Assembly: GCF_003989665.1 (NCBI RefSeq)
Contig: NZ_RZIJ01000016.1
Coordinates: forward strand, 62,001-126,000
Direction: 5' to 3'
Source: Azospirillum doebereinerae
Lineage (GTDB): Bacteria > Pseudomonadota > Alphaproteobacteria > Azospirillales > Azospirillaceae
DNA: 64,000 nucleotides
Numbering within the stretch: position 1 is the first letter of the stretch; the number at the start of each line of letters is the position of its first letter. The notes beneath the pieces are model-generated. The model searched no databases. It saw nothing but the letters and a program-made list of their open reading frames with translations, and was not told where the DNA came from. This document shows, piece after piece, positions 1 through 8,059 of the stretch. The position numbers and the translations under genes were made by a program.

Positions 1-2411
1 ACGCGCAGATGCCGCACTGGGCGGCCCGGCGACAGCGCCGCCGCCGCCCGCGCGATGCCCTGGGCGTCGATGCCGAAATGGCGGTAAAGGTCGGCGACGG
101 TGCCGGTCTGGCCAAAATGCTCCACCCCCAGCGCCCGCGTCCGGTGCCCCTCGACCGAGCCGAGCCAGCCCAGCGTCGCCGGATGCCCGTCCACCACGGT
201 GACCAGCGCGCAATGCGGCGGCAGCCCGGCCAGCAGCCGTTCGACGTGCGAGCGGGCGTGCCCGGCCCCGCGTTCGCGCGCCCGCTGCGCGGCGCTCCAG
301 CCGGCTTGCAAACGGTCGGCGGAGGTCACGGCCAGCAGCCCGACGTCGCGCCGGTCCTCGCCCAGCATGCCGACCGCCTCGATGGCCTCGGGCGCCACGG
401 CGCCGGTGTAGGCGACCACCACCTGCGCGTTCGGCCCCGGCCGCCGCAGCCAATAGGCGCCGTCGACGATGTCGCGCTCCAGTTCCTCGTCCATCGTCCG
501 GGACGGCTGCTCCAACGTGCGCGAGGACAGGCGCAGATAGACCGCGCCGCCGGTCTCGTCGCGCAGCCAGTTGCGCTCGTCCGGCTCGCCGCCGTCCCTG
601 CTGCCCTCGCGCTGCATGTAGTCGAAGGCCCAGCGCATGACCACCGCCAGCTCGTCGGCGAAGGCCGGCTCGAAATAGGCCAGACCGTCCTGCGCCATGC
701 CGACCAGGGGCGTGGCGATGGACTGGTGCGCGCCCCCTTCCGGCGCCAGCGTCACGCCGGACGGAGTCGCCACCAGCAGGAAGCGGGCGTCCTGGTAGCA
801 GGCGTAGTTCATCTGGTCGGCGCCGCGCATGATGAAGGGGTCGTAGACGGTGCCGATGGGCAGCAGCCGCTCGCCGAAGACCGAATGCGACAGCCCCAGC
901 GCCGACAGCATGATGAACAGGTTGGACTCGGCGATGCCCAGCTCCATGTGCTGGCCCTTCGGCGAGAACTCCCAGGAATAGGTGGAGGGAATGCGCTCCT
1001 TCTTGAACAGGTCGGCCATTTCGCTCTTGGCGAACAGGCCGCGCCGGTTCACCCAGGCGCCGAGGTTGGTCGACACCGTCACGTCGGGCGCCGTCGTGAC
1101 GATGCGTTCGGCCAGATCCGAGCGCTCGCGCCCCAGCTCGTTCAGGATCAGGCCGAAGGCGGCCTGGGTGGACAGGCTCTTCTGCGCCGGGACCGGCAGG
1201 GCCGCCGGCACCGGGACGGCGGGGGCGGTGAAGCGGCGCCGGCCCTTTTGCGCGAAGGGGACGCGCGCCAAGAAGGAGTCCAGCGTCGCGGCTGGCAGGG
1301 CGGCGCCCTCGAAGCGGTCCCACTCGTGGCCGGGGCGGATGCCGTGGGCGGCGCGGAAGCTTTCCATCTGGGCGGGGGTCAGCAGGCCGGAATGGTTGTC
1401 CTTGTGCCCGGCCAACGGCAGCCCGGCGCCCTTGACGGTGTAGGCGATGAAGCAGACCGGCCGGTCGTGCGTGCGGGCCTGTTCGAAGGCGTCGAGCAGC
1501 GCGGGCAGATCGTGGCCGCCGAGGTTGCCCATCAGTTCGGCCAGCGCCGCGTCGTCGCGGCTCTCGATCAGCCGGGTGACGGGGCCCTGGTCGCCGAGGT
1601 CGTCGAGCAGCCGGCGGCGCCACGCCGCCCCGCCCTGGTAGGTCAGCGCCGAGTAGAGCTGGTTCGGGCAGGTGTCGATCCAGTCGCGCAGCCGGTCGCC
1701 GCCCGGCTCCTGGAAGGCCGCCTGCATCAGCGTGCCGTATTTCAGGATCACCACGTCCCAGCCGAAGGCGCGGAAGATGTTCTCCAGCCGCTCCCACAGC
1801 CCCTCGCGGATCACCGCGTCGAGGCTCTGGCGGTTGTAGTCGACGATCCACCACGTGTTGCGCAGGCCGTGCTTCCAGCCCTCCAGCAGGGCCTCGAAGA
1901 TGTTGCCCTCGTCCATCTCGGCGTCGCCGACCAGCGCCACCATGCGGCCCTCGGGAAGATCCTTCGCCCAGCCCTTGGCCTTCAGATAGTCCTGGGTCAG
2001 CGAGGCGAACAGCGTCTGCGCCACCCCCAGCCCGACCGAGCCGGTCGAGAAATCCACGTCGTCGATGTCCTTGGTGCGCGACGGGTAGGACTGCACGCCC
2101 TTGTAGCCCCGAAAATTCTCCAGCTTCGCGCGCGTCTGGTTGCCCAGCAGGTATTGGATGGCGTGGAAGTTGGGACCGGCGTGCGGCTTCACCGCGACGC
2201 GGTCCTCCGGCCGCAGCACCGAAAAGTACAGCGCCGTCATGATCGCCGCCAGCGAGGCCGAGGACGCCTGATGCCCGCCGATCTTCATGCCGTCCAGGTT
2301 GGGGCGGACGTGGTTGGCGTTGTGGATGGTCCAGGACGCGAGCCAGAGGACCTTGCGCTCCAGCGCCCGCAGGCAGTCGAGATCGGCGGAACGGGAGGCG
2401 GTCGCAGCCAT
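1..2411 (-). CDS. Homodimeric 2-oxo-acid dehydrogenase E1 (MdeB/AceE-like), 3' end cut by window
   Basis: A thiamine-diphosphate enzyme of the homodimeric pyruvate dehydrogenase E1 family, expected to decarboxylate a 2-oxo acid in the cytoplasm. I read 803 complete codons from ATG 2411 to the window edge. The ThDP-binding segment reads GDAEMDEGNIFEALLEGW, followed by VDYNRQSLD. The region aligning with the end of AceE (FGQTGTVADLYRHFGID) lies just before the edge, so probably only a few residues are missing. The start falls about 80 residues inside the AceE N-terminus, so the E2-binding leader of AceE is absent. That shortened form and the divergent Lrp-type neighbour recall Pseudomonas mdeB/mdeR, where the substrate is thought to be 2-oxobutyrate from methionine. 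The substrate here is inferred only. It could also be a plain pyruvate E1. Confidence 0.85.
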   Translation of the reverse strand, partial: MAATASRSADLDCLRALERKVLWLASWTIHNANHVRPNLDGMKIGGHQASSASLAAIMTALYFSVLRPEDRVAVKPHAGPNFHAIQYLLGNQTRAKLENFRGYKGVQSYPSRTKDIDDVDFSTGSVGLGVAQTLFASLTQDYLKAKGWAKDLPEGRMVALVGDAEMDEGNIFEALLEGWKHGLRNTWWIVDYNRQSLDAVIREGLWERLENIFRAFGWDVVILKYGTLMQAAFQEPGGDRLRDWIDTCPNQLYSALTYQGGAAWRRRLLDDLGDQGPVTRLIESRDDAALAELMGNLGGHDLPALLDAFEQARTHDRPVCFIAYTVKGAGLPLAGHKDNHSGLLTPAQMESFRAAHGIRPGHEWDRFEGAALPAATLDSFLARVPFAQKGRRRFTAPAVPVPAALPVPAQKSLSTQAAFGLILNELGRERSDLAERIVTTAPDVTVSTNLGAWVNRRGLFAKSEMADLFKKERIPSTYSWEFSPKGQHMELGIAESNLFIMLSALGLSHSVFGERLLPIGTVYDPFIMRGADQMNYACYQDARFLLVATPSGVTLAPEGGAHQSIATPLVGMAQDGLAYFEPAFADELAVVMRWAFDYMQREGSRDGGEPDERNWLRDETGGAVYLRLSSRTLEQPSRTMDEELERDIVDGAYWLRRPGPNAQVVVAYTGAVAPEAIEAVGMLGEDRRDVGLLAVTSADRLQAGWSAAQRARERGAGHARSHVERLLAGLPPHCALVTVVDGHPATLGWLGSVEGHRTRALGVEHFGQTGTVADLYRHFGIDAQGIARAAAALSPGRPVRHLR

Positions 2412-2420
2412 GGAGGTCAC

Positions 2421-2434
2421 CCTTTCGCGAAAGG
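2421..2434. promoter_or_regulatory. Perfect 14-bp palindrome upstream of the E1 gene
   Basis: CCTTTCGCGAAAGG is a perfect dyad ten bases upstream of the E1 start codon, in the 138-bp divergent promoter region shared with the Lrp-type gene. It overlaps the place where the ribosome binding site of the E1 gene would be. It could be an operator for the adjacent regulator or a small leader hairpin. There is no direct evidence for either. Confidence 0.35.
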
Positions 2435-2549
2435 CGGTCGATGATCCGTGCAGTCTATCATCTGTGTTCCAGCAGGTGGTTGCGAAGTGGCGCCGGGAAG
2501 CGGGACGTATTAGCATCGCGTGCCGTCCTCGCCGGGAAAACAGCATCCG

Positions 2550-3032
2550 ATGCCAAAGATCAGACTCGACCGCATCGACCGCAGGATCCTGTCCCTCCTT
2601 CAGGAGGACGGGCGCCAGCCCAACAACGAGTTAGCGGAGCGGGTCGGCCTGTCGCCCTCGCCCTGCCTGCGCCGGGTGAAGGCGCTGGAGGAGGCCGGGG
2701 TCATCGCCGGTTACGTGGCGCTGGTCGACGCGGGCTCGGTCGATCTGCCGGTCAACATCTTCGTCAGCGTCAGCCTCGACCGTCAGGTGGAGGACCGGCT
2801 CGACGCCTTCGAAGCCGCGGTGATGGAGCGGCCGGAGGTGCTGGAATGCTACCTGATGACTGGCGACGCCGATTATCTGCTGCGCGTCGTCGTGCCCGAT
2901 CTGGCGAGCTACGAGCGCTTCCTGAAGGACCACCTGACCCGCATCCCCGGCGTGGCCAACATCCGGTCGAGCTTCGCGCTGAAACAGGTGCGCTACCGCA
3001 CCGCCCTGCCGTTGGGGCATCTGCCGGAGTAG
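2550..3032 (+). CDS. Lrp/AsnC family transcriptional regulator (MdeR-like)
   Basis: A 160-residue Lrp/AsnC regulator. The N-terminal winged helix-turn-helix (about residues 1-60) has the family hallmarks: LDRIDRRILSLLQEDGR, then LAERVGLSPSPCLRRVKALE. The RAM effector domain follows (VLECYLMTGDADYLLRVVV). I chose ATG 2550 because the protein then begins six residues before the conserved LDxxDxxIL, as is usual. A GTG at 2520 in frame would add ten residues with no family support. The gene diverges from the E1 gene, and Lrp-type proteins commonly regulate a divergent amino-acid catabolic gene in response to its substrate, so it probably controls that gene. The effector is unknown. Confidence 0.9.
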   Translation: MPKIRLDRIDRRILSLLQEDGRQPNNELAERVGLSPSPCLRRVKALEEAGVIAGYVALVDAGSVDLPVNIFVSVSLDRQVEDRLDAFEAAVMERPEVLECYLMTGDADYLLRVVVPDLASYERFLKDHLTRIPGVANIRSSFALKQVRYRTALPLGHLPE

Positions 3033-3342
3033 CAGGGTGGGGGCAGCCGGGGCTAGACCCTCACGGTTTTTACAAAAAACAAATCCGCCGCCCCTCACGT
3101 CGGCCGACAAAAAAATTCGAGGGTGAGCAAAAAAATTTGAAAACCCCCGGCGGCCCCATCGTTGTCTGAGCATGGGGCGACGGTCGACCGTCGTTCCTCG
3201 AAATCGGGACCAGGGACGGGAAGCCGACGGGAATGAGGATGTCAGCCGGAAACAGGGGAGTCGGCCCGCTGATGGATGCGAATAAAAATTATTCGCGTGT
3301 TGCAATGCGGGAGCCGACGGTTCCAAGGCCGGAAACGGCACG
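3033..3342. other. Intergenic region with A-rich tracts and a Fur-like box
   Basis: 310 bp without a credible gene. It has runs of A (3070-3080, 3108-3114, 3130-3136) unusual for this GC-rich DNA and, at its right end, the palindrome listed at 3277-3296. No clear hairpin with a T-run follows the Lrp gene. The region probably holds the promoter of the downstream iron-linked operon. Confidence 0.5.
3277..3296. promoter_or_regulatory. Fur-like iron box 1
   Basis: GCGAATAAAAATTATTCGC (3278-3296) is a perfect inverted repeat with 8-bp arms and a 3-bp centre, 46 bp upstream of the first small membrane-protein gene. With the preceding T it shares the pattern TGCGAATNANNATNA with the boxes at 5856 and 14665, all placed before iron-acquisition genes. 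Fur family proteins bind A/T-rich dyads of this kind. Which family member (Fur, Irr, other) acts here is not decided by sequence. Confidence 0.6.
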
Positions 3343-3618
3343 ATGACCGGCATCGTCCATTTCGTGGCCTTCGTCGCGACCGTCGCCGGCTGCGCCTTCC
3401 TCTATCTGTCGGCGCCGCGCCAGCAATGGCTGCCGCAGCCCTGGCCGGCCCTGCAAAGCCGGCTCGGCGGCGGCATCCTACTGTTCCTGGGGCTCCTGCT
3501 GTGGTGCGCGATCCTGCACCCGGCCACGGCGGTCTTCACGTCGCTGACGGTGGCGATGGGGCTGTTCATCGCCCTGCCCTTCTCGGCCCTGCTGTCCACC
3601 CGGCTGCGGAGGCCGTGA
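3343..3618 (+). CDS. Small inner-membrane protein, DUF3325-like
   Basis: A 91-residue hydrophobic protein with three predicted membrane segments (about residues 4-22, 41-60, 65-83). The opening (HFVAFVATVAGCAFLYLSAPRQQW) and overall pattern resemble DUF3325 proteins, which recur beside PepSY-domain membrane proteins and TonB-dependent receptors in proteobacterial iron loci. No enzymatic motif is visible. It starts an apparent operon: the next ATG follows its stop after two bases. Position behind a Fur-like box supports an accessory role in siderophore or heme iron handling, but the molecular role is unknown. The family call is from memory of the pattern. Confidence 0.7.
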   Translation: MTGIVHFVAFVATVAGCAFLYLSAPRQQWLPQPWPALQSRLGGGILLFLGLLLWCAILHPATAVFTSLTVAMGLFIALPFSALLSTRLRRP

Positions 3619-3620
3619 CG

Positions 3621-3965
3621 ATGCCCGACGATCTTTCCAGCCACACGCCCACACCGGCGCCCGTTTCCGCTTCCGAGCCCGCCGACGCCATCCGGCCGGA
3701 CTGGTGGAGCAAGAGCCTGGGCGGCGTCATCCTGGGATTCACGCTGGCCGTGGCGCTGTCGGGCGTCTTCGCCTGGGCCGGGCCGGGCGGGGCGCAGGCG
3801 CTGAACAAGTACCAGTTCAACATGTGGATGCTGGCGCCGATCTGGCTGGGAATCGTCAGTTTCTGCTTCCTGTTCCGCAGCGGGCGGGACTGCTGGACTT
3901 GGCTGGGGGGTGCCAACCTCGCGGCCTACGCGGCGCTGTACGTCTGCCGCGCCCTCTTCCGCTGA
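3621..3965 (+). CDS. Small inner-membrane protein, DUF3649-like
   Basis: A 114-residue protein with a proline/serine-rich cytoplasmic leader (about 1-30) and three predicted membrane helices (about 32-50, 62-82, 93-112). It resembles the DUF3649 'iron uptake' family, found with DUF3325 and PepSY genes next to ferric siderophore receptors. ATG 3621 is chosen because it lies two bases after the preceding stop. An upstream in-frame extension to 3276 would read through the preceding gene in another frame. Function unknown. Co-transcription with its neighbours is likely. Confidence 0.7.
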   Translation: MPDDLSSHTPTPAPVSASEPADAIRPDWWSKSLGGVILGFTLAVALSGVFAWAGPGGAQALNKYQFNMWMLAPIWLGIVSFCFLFRSGRDCWTWLGGANLAAYAALYVCRALFR

Positions 3966-3981
3966 TACCGGGGACCGTTCC

Positions 3982-5583
3982 ATGCGCACCGATGTCGTCC
4001 GCGTCTACAAGAGCGTCCACACCTGGACCGGCATCGTCACGGGCCTGATCCTGTTCATCGCCTTCTACGCCGGCGCCCTGACCATGTTCAAGGAGCCGCT
4101 CGACCGTTGGATCGCGCCCCCGGCGCCGGTGTCCACGGCCGGTCTGGAGAAGGGGAGCGAGCTGATCGACGGCGCCCTGGCGCTGCGCCCCGAGGCCGCG
4201 ACGGGGTTCAGCCTCGTGCTGGCGGAGGGGAACGGCCGGCCGCTGCACGTGACGTGGGAGCGGATGCGGAACGATCCCGACCCGTGGTCGGCGATCCTGG
4301 CGCCGGACGGCTCGGTGGAGGTGACGCAGCTCGATCCCGCCGGCATCGGCCTGCTGGTGGACATCGTCCACCGCACGGCGGGCGTCCCCGGCGACCTCGA
4401 CCTCGGCACCGCCGTGACCGGAATCGCCAGCGCCCTCTACGTGGTGGCGCTGGTGTCGGGGGTGATCATCCTGCTGCCGTCGCTGGTGAAGGACTTCCTC
4501 GTCCTGCGCGTCGGCCGCAACCTGAAGCGCATGTGGCTGGACGCCCACAACGTCGTCGGCATCGTCAGCCTGCCCTTCCACATCGTGATGGCCCTGTCGG
4601 CGGTGGTGTTCGGCCTGCACGACCAGTTCTACGACACGCTGAACGAGGTGGTCTACGAGGGCCGCATGAGGACGGTGATCGAGGGCAGCAGCCCGATGCG
4701 CACGCTCAAGCGCGATCCCCGGCCGGCCGCCATGCTGCCGCCGGCCGAGATCCTGGCGCGCGTCAAGGCCTTCGAGCCCGGCTTCGCGCCCGCCAGCCTC
4801 CAGTACCAGGGCTACGGCACCGGCGGCGCCCTGGTCCGGGTGTGGGGCGCGGATCCCCGCTATCTGGTGCGGCGCGAGGGCTTCCTGCTGATGAGCGCGG
4901 CGACCGGCGCCGTCGTCGACACCGAATACATGCCAGGCCATCAGGGAACGTGGTCGTCAGCCGTGTCGGCCTTCTTCTCGCTGCATTTCGGCAGCTTCGG
5001 CGGCGGCACCGTCCGCTGGGGCTATTTCTTCCTCGGGCTGGCCGGGGCCTTCCTGTTCTATTCGGGGAACCTGCTGTGGATCGAGAGCCGCCGCAAGACC
5101 GAGCGCCGCCACGGCGGCTTGGTCGCGCAGAGCCGCTCCACCGCCCTGATGGCGGCCGGCACGGTCGGGGTCAGCCTGGGCTGCATCGCCGGCCTGTCGC
5201 TGACCATCGCCGCCGGCAAATGGCTGCATGGGGCGGTCGAGGATCTCAACGGCTGGCATCACGGCGTCTATTACGCGGTGTTCCTGGGGGCCTGCGTCTG
5301 GGCCTTCGTCCGGGGCGCCGCCAGGGCCGGGGTGGAGCTGCTGTGGGCGACCGCCGCCGCAACCGCCGCCATTCCCGCAACCACCCTGCTCGCCGGGCTG
5401 CTGCCAGGGTTGGGGCTGTGGGTGTCGGACAGCCTCGGCGTCGATCTGGTCGCCCTGGCCGGCGCCCTGGTCTTCGCCTGGATGGCCCGCGCCAACGCCC
5501 GCCGGATCCGGCAAGGCCCGGCCGACAGCGTGTGGTCGGGACGGCGGCTCCGTCTGGAGGAGGCGGCGGGAACAGCGGATTAG
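3982..5583 (+). CDS. PepSY-associated transmembrane protein (iron-uptake type)
   Basis: A 533-residue integral membrane protein of the PepSY_TM family (PiuB-like). The first helix follows the conserved start VYKSVHTWTGIVTGLILFI. Further helices lie near residues 148-168, 192-212, 348-366, and four more in the C-terminal third. Periplasmic PepSY-type segments lie between. Members with conserved helix histidines have been proposed to act as reductases releasing iron from siderophores or heme in the periplasm. Here H19 (VHTW) and H201 (FHIVM) are candidates by my reading. ATG 3982 follows the previous stop by 16 bp. This is the last gene of the three-gene operon behind iron box 1. Confidence 0.85.
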   Translation: MRTDVVRVYKSVHTWTGIVTGLILFIAFYAGALTMFKEPLDRWIAPPAPVSTAGLEKGSELIDGALALRPEAATGFSLVLAEGNGRPLHVTWERMRNDPDPWSAILAPDGSVEVTQLDPAGIGLLVDIVHRTAGVPGDLDLGTAVTGIASALYVVALVSGVIILLPSLVKDFLVLRVGRNLKRMWLDAHNVVGIVSLPFHIVMALSAVVFGLHDQFYDTLNEVVYEGRMRTVIEGSSPMRTLKRDPRPAAMLPPAEILARVKAFEPGFAPASLQYQGYGTGGALVRVWGADPRYLVRREGFLLMSAATGAVVDTEYMPGHQGTWSSAVSAFFSLHFGSFGGGTVRWGYFFLGLAGAFLFYSGNLLWIESRRKTERRHGGLVAQSRSTALMAAGTVGVSLGCIAGLSLTIAAGKWLHGAVEDLNGWHHGVYYAVFLGACVWAFVRGAARAGVELLWATAAATAAIPATTLLAGLLPGLGLWVSDSLGVDLVALAGALVFAWMARANARRIRQGPADSVWSGRRLRLEEAAGTAD

Positions 5584-5676
5584 AGGCTGGCGGCGTCAAA
5601 CCGGCGGGATGGTTTCTCTTCGATCCGCCGCGCCACGTCGAAGAACAAGAGAGAAAGAGAAGGACGAAATTTTCAC

Positions 5677-5700
5677 TTCGCATGCGGACCGCATGACGAA
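5677..5700. terminator. Hairpin after the PepSY gene, possible terminator
   Basis: CATGCGG-A-CCGCATG (5681-5695) is a perfect inverted repeat. It is extended by TTCG and CGAA on either side with a one-base bulge. It lies about 95 bp after the PepSY stop. No uninterrupted T-run follows, so intrinsic termination is uncertain, and it could instead be a protein-binding dyad. Confidence 0.35.
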
Positions 5701-5855
5701 AACGGAGAACTTTTCTCTGATAGACTGACATTTTTACTTTAAAATTGATGTGACCGTTATGCAACAATACTTAGGTACGTAACGAATTTTGCATTTCCGA
5801 TGGTCATATTTCTTGTGGGGATAAGCCGGATAGGCTAGCAAGCATAAGCTGAAAG

Positions 5856-5870
5856 TGCGAATCACTATCA
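5856..5870 (+). promoter_or_regulatory. Fur-like iron box 2
   Basis: TGCGAATCACTATCA, 38 bp upstream of the receptor start codon, matches 12 of 15 positions of box 3 (14665-14679) and the common core of box 1. Its position in front of a TonB-dependent siderophore receptor fits iron-repressed expression. Confidence 0.6.
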
Positions 5871-5907
5871 ACTTCAAGACAAGCGATCACATCGGGGGCA
5901 GCAGACA

Positions 5908-7896
5908 ATGAACTCTTGCACAGCGGGAGCGCGCTCGAACGGACGTGCGCGGCGCAACGGTTCCACCATGACGTTCAAGGGCGCGCTGCTGGGGGCGGTG
6001 GCCCTCGTCGGTCTGGCGCCGGCGGGCGCCCACGCCCAGGCGGCGGACAGCGCCCAGGTTCTCGGCCCCGTCGTGGTCACCGCGACCGGCACCGCGCAGA
6101 GCACGCTGACCGCCCCGGCCTTCACCTCCGTCATCACGGCCGACGACCTCCAGAAGCAGGGCCCGGCCAACGGCATCCCCGACCTTCTGCGCGAGACCGT
6201 CGGCGTCAACAACAGCTCCGACAACCTGGGGCGCGACGAGGTGGTGGTGCGCGGCCTTGGCGCCAACTACACCCTGGTGCTGGTGAACGGCAAGCGCGTC
6301 TCCTCCTCCGACGCCCTGTGGCGCGGCGGCGACTTCGACTACAACTCCATCCCGATGTCGGCCATCGAGCGCGTCGAGATCGTGCGCGGCCCGCTCTCCT
6401 CGCTCTACGGCTCGGACGCCATGGGCGGCGTGGTGAACATCATCACCAAGAAGCCGACCGACCGCTGGACCGGCACCGTCGGCGCCGAATACCGCTACGT
6501 CGAGCCGGGCAAGGACGGCGAGCAGTACCGCCTGAACCTCTACGGCGCCGGCCCGATCACCGAGAAGGTGTCGGCCAGCGTCGCGGGCGAGCTGTACCGC
6601 CGCAACGCCTGGTACCACGATTCCAAGAACGCCGGCCGGGTGCCGATCCTGGAAGAGAAGTCGCTGAAGAATCTGCGGACGACCGTCGCCGCGGCGCTCA
6701 CCGAAAACCAGACGCTGGAGTTCGGCTACGGCCTCAACCACGACGAACGTCCGTACAGCGTCTACGACAACGTCCCGTCCTACCGGGACCAGGAGATCAC
6801 CCGCAACACCTTCAGCCTGAGCCACACCGGCAAATGGGGCTGGGGCAGCACGTTGCTGGAGGCGAACTACGAGAACGCCGACATCGACGACTACAACTCG
6901 ACCTACAACGCGCCGCAGCAGCGGGCGATGAAGGAAAAGAACCTCTTCCTGCACGGCCGCACCAGCTTCGCGGTGGCGGGCTTCAACCAAGTCACCGCCG
7001 GGGCCGAATACCGCGACCAGACCGTCGAGGATCCGGCGACCTTCGTCACCACCGGCAAGTCGAAGATCAAGCAGAAGGCCGTCTACCTCCAGGACGAGAT
7101 CAGCGTCACCGACAAGCTGATCTTCACCGTGGGCGGCCGCTACGACGATCACGACATCTTCGGCGGCGAGTTCACCGGCCGGGCCAACGTCGTCTACCGG
7201 CTGACCGACGTGGTGTCGCTGAAGGGCGGCGTCAGCCAGGGCTACAAGGCGCCGGACGCCTACCAGCTGAGCCGCGAATACCGCGTCATCAGCTGCGGCG
7301 GCCGCTGCTTCCTGTCGGGCAACCCGGACCTCCAGCCCGAGACCAGCACGAACTACGAACTCGGCGTCGAGGCCCGCCAGAAGACCTGGGACGTCAGCGC
7401 GGTCATCTTCAAGAACAAGGTCAAGGACATGATCGTGGCGGTCTACGATCCCGTCCGGGTCCAGCGCAATTGGAGCAACGTCAACAAGGTCGACATCTCC
7501 GGCCTGGAGCTGACCGGCTCGGTCGACCTGATCCCCGGCCTGACCGTCAGCGGCAACTACGCCTACCTGCACGCCAAGGACGCCAACACCGGCGTCACGC
7601 TGGAGAACCGCCCGAACCACAAGGTCAACGCGGCGGTGAGCTGGCAGGCGCTGGATTACCTCGCCGTCCGCGGGTCGGCCCGCTACACCGGCCCGCAGCT
7701 GGAAGGCGGCACCGTCAACAAGGTGCCGGGCTACACCATCTTCGACCTGGGCGTGACCGGCGACGTCAACGACGCCATCCAGCTCCAGGCCGGCGTCAAG
7801 AACATCGGCAACGTCATCCTGGGCGAGAAGAGCACGCGCTTCCAGACGCATGAGCTGGGCCGCAACTACTACGTCAGCGCGCAGTACCGGTTCTGA
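5908..7896 (+). CDS. TonB-dependent outer-membrane catecholate siderophore receptor
   Basis: A 662-residue outer-membrane receptor, probably importing the ferric siderophore made by the downstream genes. It has a signal peptide (hydrophobic core near residues 24-38, cleavage after AHAQA) and a TonB box-like GPVVVTATG near 51-60. The plug domain carries VVVRGLGANYTLVLVNGKRV and VEIVRGPLSSLYGSDAMGG. A 22-strand barrel of usual length ends in YVSAQYRF, with the expected C-terminal phenylalanine. The plug resembles IrgA/CirA/FepA-type catecholate receptors. ATG 5908 has GGGGGC nine bases upstream. An in-frame ATG at 5968 would give a shorter leader but lacks a ribosome binding site. Iron box 2 precedes it. 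Confidence 0.93.
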   Translation: MNSCTAGARSNGRARRNGSTMTFKGALLGAVALVGLAPAGAHAQAADSAQVLGPVVVTATGTAQSTLTAPAFTSVITADDLQKQGPANGIPDLLRETVGVNNSSDNLGRDEVVVRGLGANYTLVLVNGKRVSSSDALWRGGDFDYNSIPMSAIERVEIVRGPLSSLYGSDAMGGVVNIITKKPTDRWTGTVGAEYRYVEPGKDGEQYRLNLYGAGPITEKVSASVAGELYRRNAWYHDSKNAGRVPILEEKSLKNLRTTVAAALTENQTLEFGYGLNHDERPYSVYDNVPSYRDQEITRNTFSLSHTGKWGWGSTLLEANYENADIDDYNSTYNAPQQRAMKEKNLFLHGRTSFAVAGFNQVTAGAEYRDQTVEDPATFVTTGKSKIKQKAVYLQDEISVTDKLIFTVGGRYDDHDIFGGEFTGRANVVYRLTDVVSLKGGVSQGYKAPDAYQLSREYRVISCGGRCFLSGNPDLQPETSTNYELGVEARQKTWDVSAVIFKNKVKDMIVAVYDPVRVQRNWSNVNKVDISGLELTGSVDLIPGLTVSGNYAYLHAKDANTGVTLENRPNHKVNAAVSWQALDYLAVRGSARYTGPQLEGGTVNKVPGYTIFDLGVTGDVNDAIQLQAGVKNIGNVILGEKSTRFQTHELGRNYYVSAQYRF

Positions 7897-7903
7897 TCGT
7901 CGG

Positions 7904-8017
7904 CTTGCCCCCTCCCTAACCCTCCCCCGCTTCGCGGGAGAGGGGACTGCCGCCAAACGCCGACAAGCGTCCGGCCCCCTCTCCCGCGAAGCGGGGGAGG
8001 GATGGGGAGGGGGCAAG
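7904..8017. repeat. Paired GC-rich palindromic intergenic repeat, type A
   Basis: Two inverted arms of about 42 bases (opening CTTGCCCCCTCCCTAACCCT and closing with its complement at 8017) flank a spacer of about 30 bases. Each arm contains its own small palindrome CCCGCTTCGCGGG. It fills the gap between the receptor and thioesterase genes. Similar elements are at 29054-29169 and 41531-41640. The layout is that of a BIME/REP-like dispersed repeat. Confidence 0.8.
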
Positions 8018-8059
8018 CACGCAGGCTCCCGCAACCCTGCCCAGGGAAGGAAACGCTCC

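Larger units (their letters stand above)
5584..5907. other. Intergenic region before the TonB receptor
   Basis: 324 bp, clearly richer in A/T than its surroundings, especially 5640-5880. It contains the hairpin at 5677-5700 and iron box 2 at 5856-5870, so it should hold the end of the PepSY operon and the promoter of the receptor gene. No open reading frame with coding character is seen. Confidence 0.5.

Noticed and set aside
9..2444. An 811-residue plus-strand open frame at the left edge
   Set aside because: It lies exactly opposite the E1 gene, which has clear ThDP motifs and runs off the window on the minus strand.
3978..4941. Minus-strand frame opposite the PepSY gene
   Set aside because: No domain resemblance, antisense composition, and it would interrupt a tight three-gene operon.
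7904..8017. Possible insertion-sequence remnant in the receptor/thioesterase gap
   Set aside because: No transposase fragment or target duplication is visible. The arm structure and its recurrence at four other gaps fit a REP/BIME-like element.
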